The translations under genes were made by a program, and so were the position numbers. Shown here in pieces: positions 7,539 to 15,900 of a DNA stretch of 64,000 nt (positions are counted from its first letter, which is position 1; the number at the start of each line of letters is the position of its first letter). Below the pieces are notes generated by a model. The model was not told the origin of the DNA. It ran no database searches and was given only the letters and a program-made list of their open reading frames with translations. This DNA comes from DATFQE01 sp963733845 (lineage in GTDB: Bacteria > Actinomycetota > Thermoleophilia > Gaiellales > Gaiellaceae): assembly GCA_963733845.1 (NCBI GenBank), contig CAVTEM010000007.1:310001-374000 (forward strand), in the 5' to 3' direction.

Positions 7539-9685
7539 TTACGGGCCGTAGTCGAGCCAGGTGCCGAGCGGTGGCCGCTCGTCGACGCCGGGCTTGCTCC
7601 AGTCGCAGACTCCGGTGGGGAAGGTGGCCGACAGCCGCGTCTGCTGCGCCGCAGTGAACGTGACCGGATAGGACGCGAAGTCGAGCGGCTTCAGCTGGCA
7701 CTTCAGCGTGTCTCCGGTGAGGCCGCCGCCGGCGGCGGTGCGCGTGTCGCCGTAGGTCGGGAAGAGCGTCTCGCAGGTGCCGGCCAGCTGGTAGCCGAAG
7801 ACCTCGTCGATCTTGGTCGTCGGCGACGTCCAGCAGGCATCACTCAGGTCGGTCGGCCTGTTGCGGATCACCTTCTCGGCCGCCGTGCCGGGAGCGGTGT
7901 CGGCGTGGATGGCGGCGAGCCACTGCTCCATCCGCGTCAGCGCCTCGACGCTCATGGCGCCGGCACCGGCGCTGTTCGAGATGAAGATCACCTGGTTGGC
8001 AGCGGTGCCGTTCGCATCCTCCAGCCGCTGGCGCATCACGAACGAGTGGAAGCGCGTGTGGATGTCGCCCCCGAACGGAGGAGCGAAGTCCGTGTAGCTA
8101 CGGAAGTCGATGATCGGCGTCGAGGCGAGGCCGAGCCCGCCGGTGTTGATGCGTCCCGTCTCGTACGAGCGGACGACGCCGATCGGGTCGGCCGCCACCC
8201 GCTGTGGGATCACCTGGCCGATCACGTCGTAGCCGCCGACGTTCTCGTTCAGCGAGACGAACTGCTCCGGCGTGATCGCCCCCGATTGGAGAGCGGTCAA
8301 GCCGTACTGGAGGCCGATGTTGTCGAGCGGCCGCCACGCGAAGCCGTTCGCCGGGTTGCGGCCGAGCTGCGTCGCGATCTGCTCGAAGCTCGTGCAGCGG
8401 ATCCCGTTCGGGTTCGTGACCGGGTTGTAGCGCGCCGCCACGGGAACTGCGCCCGGGCACGCCTCGAGCGCGTTCGTGCGGCTGGCGAAGGCGAGGTGCC
8501 AGAGGTTGCACGAGTTGAAGGTGCCGAAGCCGCTGGCGGCCGCCCGCTGGTCCGCTGTCCACCCGGCGGCGACCCCGGCCGGGCTGGCGAAGTACAGCGC
8601 GAGCAGCCGACAGTCCGGCACGGTGCCGAGCGTCAGGGAGTCCTGGAATGTGGCACTCGGCAGGATGCCGTCGAGGATCCCCGGATAGTTGTTGCCGATC
8701 AGGTGCTGCTGGATCGCGCCGCCCGAGCCGCCCGAGCCGATCGTGTAGCGGGGCACCCCGTAGGTCTCGATGAAGTGCTCCTTCACCATCAGCGCGACCT
8801 CGGCGGAGATCACCTCGCTGCAGTTGTTGTCGTACACGTTGAGGCTGGACGAGGCGACGGCGTAGCCGCGCGAGAGGAAGAGGTCGGTGAGCACGCCGCC
8901 CGACCCCGTACCCTGGTGGTAGCCGACGTTGCAGCCGCCGCCGAAGGTGTAGATCAGCCGCTCGTTCCAGCCGGGCTCCGCGGTGAACGGGCTCGGCGGC
9001 GCGGCGGGGTCGTGACAGCGTCGCGATCTCGTAGACGGCCCGGTCGATCGTGCCGCGCTCGAGGCGGACGATGTAGTCGACGGTGCGGCCGTCGAGCGTC
9101 GTCGTCTGCGCGAGGTCGGCCGGCCGCACGGTCGGGTCGGCGAGCACGGCGAACGCTCCGCCCGTCGTCCGGTAGCGGTACGTGACCTGCGTCGGTGCGG
9201 AGCAGGCGGCGTCCGTGGCCGGCCCCAGCCCGTTCTGCACGGTCTCGCAGAAGAACGGCTGCTGCTGCGGCCCCGAGAAGAGCGGGCCGGTGATCGGATG
9301 GTTGACGACGTCGAGCCGCGCGGAGCGTCCCGGCGGCGTCCCCTTGCCCTGGCCGTTGGCCCGAGCCAGGATCGTGTGCGGGCCGTTGCTCAGGCCGGAG
9401 ACGAGGCCGAGCAGCGAGCCGTCGGGCATCGTCTGGAAATCGGAGCGGACGTCGATGCCGTCGACCTCGATGCGCAAGTGCTTGGCAGCGCCGGGATCGT
9501 GCGTCCGTGCGCGGACGAGCACGTCGCCGCCGGACACGTAGGACGCCTTCGTCGAGACGGCCTCGAGCTCCGGCGCGGCGGCCGGGCCGCTTACCCGGAT
9601 CGGCGGCGGCGCCATACGGCAGCGCGACGGCAGTCAGTGACAGCGCCACAAGCGCAGCGCGGCGGAAACCGAGCGACCCTTTCAC
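7539..9685 (-). CDS. Secreted DUF6351 family alpha/beta-hydrolase-like protein (two frame breaks)
   Basis: About 715 codons. GTG 9685 has a GGAGG site and opens a signal peptide (KGSLGFRRAALVALSLTAVA). The next segment carries the DUF6351 pattern: SYVSGGDVLVRARTHDPGA, FSGPQQQPFFCETVQNGLGP, then GWNERLIYTFGGGCNVGYHQ and the putative nucleophile elbow YTIGSGGSGGAIQQHLIGNN. The fold suggests an exported esterase-like enzyme with unknown substrate. The frame changes by +1 near 9615 (just after the signal peptide) and again near 9015 (an extra T before a CAC codon); otherwise the sequence is intact. The gene is divergent from padR. Confidence 0.8.
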
Positions 9686-9701
9686 GGTAAACCTCCTCGT
9701 C

Positions 9702-9728
9702 GGTTTGCTGAGCGTTCGCGAGCAAACC
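9702..9728. promoter_or_regulatory. Inverted repeat in the DUF6351/padR intergenic region
   Basis: GGTTTGCT at 9702-9709 and AGCAAACC at 9721-9728, a perfect 8-bp inverted repeat with an 11-nt spacer, 17 nt upstream of the DUF6351 start. Its size is typical of a dimeric repressor operator, though a leader hairpin is also possible. Confidence 0.4.
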
Positions 9729-9832
9729 ACACCGGTCGTGCTGCCGCCGGGACAATCGGTCGGCCAGATCGGCGGTGCGCCGGCGGCGCAGCTCGGCGTC
9801 GAGCGCCTTGCGGCCCGACGCACCTTGTGCTT

Positions 9833-9842
9833 CTATGCATAG
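9833..9842. promoter_or_regulatory. Palindrome upstream of padR, candidate autoregulatory site
   Basis: Perfect 10-bp palindrome CTATGCATAG within a less regular inverted arrangement (GTGCT...AGCAC at 9828-9846). It lies 22 nt before the padR start, where PadR regulators commonly bind to control their own operon. It also overlaps the likely -10 region. Confidence 0.4.
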
Positions 9843-9864
9843 CACTTCGAGCCGTGGAGGCGGT

Positions 9865-10224
9865 ATGCACATCGACAAGGACCTGGTCGCGGCCTCGGCG
9901 ACACCGCTCGTGCTCGCGATCCTGGCGGAGGGTGAGAGCTACGGCTACGCCATCCTGAAGCGGGTCCGTGCGCTCTCCGGGGGCGAGCTCGAGTGGACCG
10001 ACGGGATGCTCTACCCGCTGCTCCATCGCCTTCATCGGCTCGGACACGTGACGACCGAGTGGCGCACGCCGGCGGGCGAGCGCCGCCGCAGGTACTACGC
10101 GATCACCGACGACGGACGAGCGGTACTCGCGGAGCAGCGACGGCAGTGGCTGGCCGTCACCCGTGCGCTGAACGACGTCTGGCCGGGCTCCGGTGGGCTG
10201 CTGGCGGCTCTTGGGGAGGCGTGA
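9865..10224 (+). CDS. PadR family transcriptional regulator
   Basis: 119-aa winged-helix regulator of the short PadR subfamily. The domain is complete: TPLVLAILAEGESYGYAILK (first helices), GELEWTDGMLYPLLHRLHRL (recognition helix and turn), TEWRTPAGERRRRYYAITD (wing), then a dimerisation helix. ATG 9865 has a TGGAGG site. Its stop overlaps the GTG of the next gene by 4 nt (GTGA), the usual arrangement for a PadR repressor with its membrane-protein partner. Confidence 0.93.
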   Translation: MHIDKDLVAASATPLVLAILAEGESYGYAILKRVRALSGGELEWTDGMLYPLLHRLHRLGHVTTEWRTPAGERRRRYYAITDDGRAVLAEQRRQWLAVTRALNDVWPGSGGLLAALGEA

Positions 10225-11564
10225 GCTTGAGCGTCGAGTCACAGATCGCAGAGTGGCGGGCCTACGTCGAGAACGCCCCGGGCGTCAACGGCCACGACGT
10301 CGACGAGCTGGAGGATCATCTTCGCCACCAGATCGGCGAACTGAATGCAGTCGGCCTCACAGCCGACGAGGCGTTCCTGGTCGCCGTGAAACGGATGGGG
10401 GATCTCGACAACCTCTCGCGGGAGTTCGCACGCGAGCACAGCGGCCGACTCTGGAAACAACTCATCCTGAGCGGTGACGACGAGCCGGCGCGATCCTCCA
10501 GCGGCTGGCTCGAGACGCTCGTCGTCGCTGTGGCTGCGGCTGTCGTGATCCAGGTCGCACGCCTCGCTGCTGACTTTCCCGATGAGGAGCCAACCTGGTT
10601 CGTGCGGAACCTCAGCCTCTTCGTGTTGCCGTTCCTCGCCGGGTACTTCGCCCGCCGACGGCAGCTGGACACCCGGGGATGGGTGCTGACGGCGGCGCCG
10701 TTCGTGCTCGCCGCGCTCTTGGTCAACCTCTACCCGTACGGTGCGGACTCGGCCACCGAGGCCCTCGTCGCGCTCCATCTGCCCGTCGTGCTGTGGTTCG
10801 TCGTCGCGTACCCGTACATGGGCGGCACGCTCCGATCGCACGAGCGGCGGATGGACTTCGTCCGCTTCACGGGCGAATGGTTCATCTACTACGTGCTGAT
10901 CGCGCTCGGGGGCGGCGTGCTCATGGGTTTGACCGCGGCGATCCTCGAACCCACGGAGATCGATCCGGAGCAGATCGCCGAGTGGGTGCTGCCGTCAGGG
11001 GCGGCGGGTGCCGTGATCGTGGCCGCATGGCTCGTCGAGTCGAAGCAACGGGTCGTCGAGAACATGGCGCCGGTGCTCACCATGCTCTTCACGCCGCTGT
11101 TCGCGGTGATGCTGGCCGGCGCAGCCGTCGTGTACGCAGTGACGGGGCTCGGCGGCGCGTTCGATCGCGAGCTCCTCAGCGTCTTCGACGCCCTGCTGGT
11201 GGTCGTCCTCGCGCTCGTCCTCTATGGGATGTCCGCGCGGGAGCCGTCCACGTCGCCAGGCTGGATGGACGGCATCCAGCTGGTCGCCGTCGTCAGCGCG
11301 CTCGTCCTCGACGTGATGGTGCTCGGCGCCATGGTCGCTCGGATCGGCGAATTTGGCTTCACCCCGAACCGAACTGCAGCGCTCGGCCTCAACCTCGTCC
11401 TGCTCGTGAACCTGGCCGGGGCCGCCTGGCTCTCCGCTCGATTCCTCATGAGACGCAGCACGCTCCACCGGCTCGAGCGCTGGCAGACCACCTACCTTCC
11501 CGTCTTCGCCGTCTGGGCCGCCACGGTCGTGGTCGTCCTCCCACCGGTGTTCGGCTTTGACTGA
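10221..11564 (+). CDS. Permease prefix domain 1-containing membrane protein
   Basis: 447-aa protein. The first about 70 residues match the permease prefix domain that accompanies PadR regulators (EWRAYVENAPGVNGHDVDEL, DELEDHLRHQIGEL, then EAFLVAVKRMGDLDNLSREF). About ten hydrophobic segments follow. It is an integral membrane protein; in related PadR operons the prefix domain is thought to work with the regulator in sensing envelope or antibiotic stress, but transport is not shown. GTG 10221 overlaps the padR stop. Confidence 0.8.
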   Translation: MSLSVESQIAEWRAYVENAPGVNGHDVDELEDHLRHQIGELNAVGLTADEAFLVAVKRMGDLDNLSREFAREHSGRLWKQLILSGDDEPARSSSGWLETLVVAVAAAVVIQVARLAADFPDEEPTWFVRNLSLFVLPFLAGYFARRRQLDTRGWVLTAAPFVLAALLVNLYPYGADSATEALVALHLPVVLWFVVAYPYMGGTLRSHERRMDFVRFTGEWFIYYVLIALGGGVLMGLTAAILEPTEIDPEQIAEWVLPSGAAGAVIVAAWLVESKQRVVENMAPVLTMLFTPLFAVMLAGAAVVYAVTGLGGAFDRELLSVFDALLVVVLALVLYGMSAREPSTSPGWMDGIQLVAVVSALVLDVMVLGAMVARIGEFGFTPNRTAALGLNLVLLVNLAGAAWLSARFLMRRSTLHRLERWQTTYLPVFAVWAATVVVVLPPVFGFD

Positions 11565-11619
11565 TCGCATCGACTGACACCGAACGAGGCGCGCAGGCGA
11601 GCCCGGACTGTCGCGGCGC

Positions 11620-11625
11620 TAAGGT
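11620..11625 (+). promoter_or_regulatory. -10 element of a leaderless promoter (ltrA-like gene)
   Basis: TAAGGT, then CGCGAACG, then ATG at 11634. Shares GCTAAGGTCGCGA with the promoter at 5295. Confidence 0.55.
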
Positions 11626-11633
11626 CGCGAACG

Positions 11634-12788
11634 ATGGCCGCGACCGCAGTCGAGCAGGAGCACCGCGTCACGCCGCGAGAGCTCTTCTTCGACCTCGTCT
11701 TCGTGTTCGCGTTCACGCAGGTCGCGACGCTGCTCTCCGACGATCCGACGTTCGCCGGGATCGGCCGCGGCGTGCTCGTACTGGCCGCGCTCTGGTGGGC
11801 GTGGACGGCCTACGCCTGGCTGATGAACACCGTCGACCCGGAGGAGGGTGTCGTCGGCGCCGCGCTGCTCGTCGCGCTGATCGCGATGTTCGTCGCGGCG
11901 CTCGTGGTGCCGGGCGTGTTCGACGACGACGGTGTGCTCTTCGGCGTCTGCTTCCTCGTCGTGATCGCGATGCACATCGCCCTCTACGCGCTCGCCGGCC
12001 GCGGGAACCCCGACCTGCTCGGCGCGGTGCTCCGCCTGGCGCCATGGACACTGCTCGGCGCGACCCTGATCCTGGTCGCGGGCTTCACCGACGGCGCACG
12101 CATCTGGCTCTGGCTCGCGGCGCTCGCGGTCATCTACGTCGGCGCCGTGCTGATCGGAGCGAGCGGCTGGCAACTCCACCCCTCGCACCTCGCGGAGCGC
12201 TACGGCCTCGTGCTGATCATCGCGCTCGGCGAGGCGTTCATCTCGATCGGGATCGGTGCCACGGGAATCGGGATCGGCCCGGGCGAGGTCGGGGCCGCGA
12301 TCCTCGGGATCCTCGTCGCCGCCTCGTTCTGGCTCGCGTACTTCGACTTCTTCTCCATCCGCGGCGAGCGGTTGCTCCGCGACCTCGAGGGGCCCGAACG
12401 CGTGGCGCTCGCCCGCGACGTGTATGCCTACGCGCATCTACCCCTGATCGTCGGCATCGTGCTGTTCGCGTTCGCGATGAAGACCATCGTCGGCCACATT
12501 GGCGAGGAACTCGACTCCGTCGCGGCCTTCGCGCTCTGCGGCGGCAGTGCGCTCTACCTGCTCACGTACTCGGCGATGCGGATGCGGATCCTTCGCCGGG
12601 TGTCGTTGAGCCGCGGCCGCTTCGTGGCCGCGCTCGCGCTCCTCCTCGTGCTCCCGCTCGCGACCATGGTCCCGGCGCTCGCCGCGCTGGCGCTCGTCAC
12701 GGCCGTCTGGCTGGCGTTGCACACGTACGAGCTCGTGTGGTGGCGCGAGGCCCGCGCAGAGTCGCGGTCGATGCTCGCCTCGTCCTAG
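11634..12788 (+). CDS. Low temperature requirement protein A (LtrA) family membrane protein
   Basis: 384-aa polytopic inner-membrane protein. It has the LtrA signature near the N-terminus (RVTPRELFFDLVFVFAFTQV), the WWAWTAYAWLMNTVDPEEG segment, HLAERYGLVLIIALGEAFIS in the middle, and about eleven hydrophobic helices. LtrA proteins are named from a Listeria cold-growth phenotype; the molecular function is not established. The start is set by the leaderless promoter 8 nt upstream. The TAG stop is part of the first AGTAAAC repeat of the downstream regulatory region. Confidence 0.92.
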   Translation: MAATAVEQEHRVTPRELFFDLVFVFAFTQVATLLSDDPTFAGIGRGVLVLAALWWAWTAYAWLMNTVDPEEGVVGAALLVALIAMFVAALVVPGVFDDDGVLFGVCFLVVIAMHIALYALAGRGNPDLLGAVLRLAPWTLLGATLILVAGFTDGARIWLWLAALAVIYVGAVLIGASGWQLHPSHLAERYGLVLIIALGEAFISIGIGATGIGIGPGEVGAAILGILVAASFWLAYFDFFSIRGERLLRDLEGPERVALARDVYAYAHLPLIVGIVLFAFAMKTIVGHIGEELDSVAAFALCGGSALYLLTYSAMRMRILRRVSLSRGRFVAALALLLVLPLATMVPALAALALVTAVWLALHTYELVWWREARAESRSMLASS

Positions 12789-12867
12789 TAAACCTGCCCG
12801 AAACGGCAGACCGAAAGAAGTAAACTCTTAGTAAACCTCTTTTAAACTCCCCCGTTCGAGCTATTGT
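12787..12867 (+). promoter_or_regulatory. Helically phased AGTAAAC direct repeats and promoter of the large repeat protein
   Basis: AGTAAAC occurs at 12787-12793, 12819-12825 and 12830-12836, and a variant TTTAAAC at 12841-12847. The last three are spaced exactly 11 nt start to start, one helical turn, and the first lies 32 nt (about three turns) before the second. A likely -10, TATTGT, is at 12862-12867, so the last repeat covers the -35 region. Direct heptamers at 11-bp steps over the -35 are the known architecture of SARP activator sites. Confidence 0.5.
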
Positions 12868-12909
12868 GCATCCCGCCGGCGGAGGACTACCGTCCGGGCA
12901 GGAGTCCAA

Positions 12910-15900
12910 ATGCGGCACGCCATGGGGACGGCGGGCCTCTCTGAGGGGGGTACGGAAACTGTGGCAATCACTGCGCGCGGCGCGCAAGCGTCGCCTGCTG
13001 ACACTCGTCGCGACCACACTGGTCGCTGGAATGGCACTCATGCCGATGGCCGCGAAGGCGGTCCACAACGTGGGCCTGTTCGAGCTCGACGGCAACATCG
13101 CCGACACGGCAGACGCCGGCCAGGACTGGTCGAGCTTCCAGGGGCCCGTCGCGGCCGGCGACACCGCTCCGGTGTCGACCGCGTTCATCGCGGACGGCTT
13201 CAACGGCGTGGACGACATCTACTTCGGCGGCGGCTCGCAGAACAACAACGACATCAGCGCCTGGCGCTGGTCCTGCGGCAAGGTCTCGACGAAGAGCGAC
13301 ATCGAGCACGCGTTCGCGAGCGCCTACATCAAGAACGACGAGCTGTACATCTACTTCGGCGGGGATCGCTATGACCCGACCGGCGGGACGACGAACATCG
13401 GCTTCTGGTTCCTCCAGAGCGGCGGCGCCCTCCAGGGTGGCAACGGGTGTCCCGACACCAACCCTGCAACCAACACGTTCTCCGGCCAGCATGCGGACGG
13501 CGACCTGTTCGTCTTCGCAGAGTTCGCTGGAGGCGGAGGCGACTCCGGCGTGAGCATCTACGAGTGGCAGAGCGGGGGCCTGAACCTGCTCGCCGAGAAG
13601 ACCTCCGGCTCCTTCTGCAGCGCGGACGACAACATCTGCGCCGAGACCAACGACTCAATGATCCCGTCGACCTGGACCTACTCGGACAACCAGGGCTCGA
13701 GCCCTGACGGCCAGATCCTCGAGGGCGGCTTCGTCGAGGGCGGGATCAACCTCAGCTCGATCTACGAGGGCCTCGGCAAGGAGCTTCCCTGCGTCAACCG
13801 GTTCCTCGCGCAGACGGGTAGCTCTCATCCCGACACCGGCGTGCTCGAGGACTTCGCCGGCGGTTCCTTCAACGTCTGCTCGAAGCTGATCGTCGACAAG
13901 GTCACGCCGAGCGGCGACCAGAAGAAGTTCCCGTTCAGCGTGAGCGGGCCGGCCGGCTACTCCGACTCGTTCCAGCTCGCCTCGGCTGACACCCCGCACG
14001 ACAGCGGGCAGATCAAGGCCGGCACGCTACACGGTGACCGAAACGCCCGGTGACTCGAGCGTCTGGAACGCACCGTCGGTCAGCTGCAAGGACCAGGGCA
14101 ACAACAACGTGGCGTTACACGAGCGGCGCCGTCGCCATCGCCCCGGGCGCCACGGTGACCTGCACCTTCACGAACACGAAGAAGCCGCAGCTGACGGTGG
14201 TCAAGAAGATCGTCGGCGGCAACGGCACGACGGACTCCTTCGACGTCAAGGTCGACGGAGCGACGAAGCTCGACAACGCCGCGAGCACGGCCCCTGCGGG
14301 GACGAGCTCGGGCGCGTTCGCGGTCTCGGCCGGCGCGCACACCGTCACCGAGACGCTCGGCGACGGCTCGCCGGTCGGCGCGGGCTGGACGGTCAGCTTC
14401 AGCGGCGACTGCGACGCGAACGGCAATGTCGACGTCCAGAACGACCAGGCCAAGACCTGCACGGTCACCAACTCGAAGCTGCCGAAGCTGCGCGTCGTGA
14501 AGGAGATCGAGGGCGGCGACGGCTCGGTCTTCGACATCTCCGTCGGCGCGACCAAGGTGCTCGACGACGCCGGTGACGGCGCCAACGACGAGCGCACCTA
14601 CGCGCCCGGCAACTACGACGTCAGCGAGACGTTCGGGAACGGTGGCGCGATCGGCTCCGACTGGACCGTCGTGTTCAGCGGCGACTGCGATGCGGACGGC
14701 CATGTGTCGCTCGCCTACGGCGACGCCAAGACCTGCACCATCACCAACAAGCGCAAGCCCAAGCTGACCGTCGTCAAGGTGATCGAGGGCGGCAACGGCG
14801 CCTCCTTCGACCTGAAGGTCAACGGCAACACGGTCTCTGAACGACGTCGGCGGCAACGGCGGCCAGGTCACCAACACCTACCCGGTCGACACCGCCTACT
14901 CGGTCACCGAGACGCTCGGCAACGGCAACGCGGTCGACCCGGCTGTGTGGGAGACCACGCACAGCGGCGACTGCGCCGGCTCGCTGGCTGCCGGTGACGA
15001 CAAGACCTGCACCATCACCAACAAGCGCAAGCCCAAGCTGACCGTCGTCAAGGTGATCGAGGGCGGCAACGGCGCCGTCCTTCGACCTGAAGGTCAACGG
15101 CAACACGGTCCTGAACGACGTCGGCGGCAGCGGCGGCCAGGTCACCAACACCTACCCGGTCGGCACCGCCTACTCCGTCACCGAGACGCTCGGCAACGGC
15201 AACGCGGTCGACCCGGCCGTGTGGGAGACCACGCTCAGCGGCGACTGCGCCGGCTCGCTGGCTGCCGGTGACGACAAGACCTGCACCATCACCAACAAGC
15301 GCAAGCCCAAGCTGACCGTCGTCAAGGTGATCGAGGGCGGCAACGGCGCCTCCTTCGACCTCAAGGTCAACGACACGCACGGTGCTCGACAACGTCGGCG
15401 GCAACGGCGGCCAGGTCACCAACACCTACCCGGTCGACACCGCCTACTCCGTCACCGAGACGCTCGGCAACGGCAACGCGGTCGACCCGGCCGTGTGGGA
15501 GACCACGCAACAGCGGCGACTGCGCCGGCATCCTGCATGCCGGGTGACGACAAGACCTGCACCATCACCAACAAGCGCAAGCCCAAGCTGACCGTCGTCA
15601 AGGTGATCGAGGGCGGCAACGGCGCCGCCTTCGACCTCAAGGTCAACGACGCCACGGTGCTCGACGACGTCGACGGCAACGGCGGCCAGGTCACCAACAC
15701 CTACCCGGTCGACACCGCCTACTCCGTCACCGAGACGCTCGGCAACGGCGACCCGGTCGACCCGGCCGTGTGGGAGACCACGCTCAGCGGCGACTGCGCC
15801 GGCTCGCTGGCTGCGGGTGACGACAAGACCTGCACCATCACCAACAAGCGCAAGCCCAAGCTGACCGTCGTCAAGGTGATCGAGGGCGGCAACGGCGCCG

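Noticed and set aside
12866..12868. GTG at 12866 as the start of the large repeat protein
   Set aside because: It overlaps the likely -10 (TATTGT) and has no ribosome-binding site. ATG 12910 has AGGAG and reaches the signal peptide if one extra G at 12945-12950 is removed.
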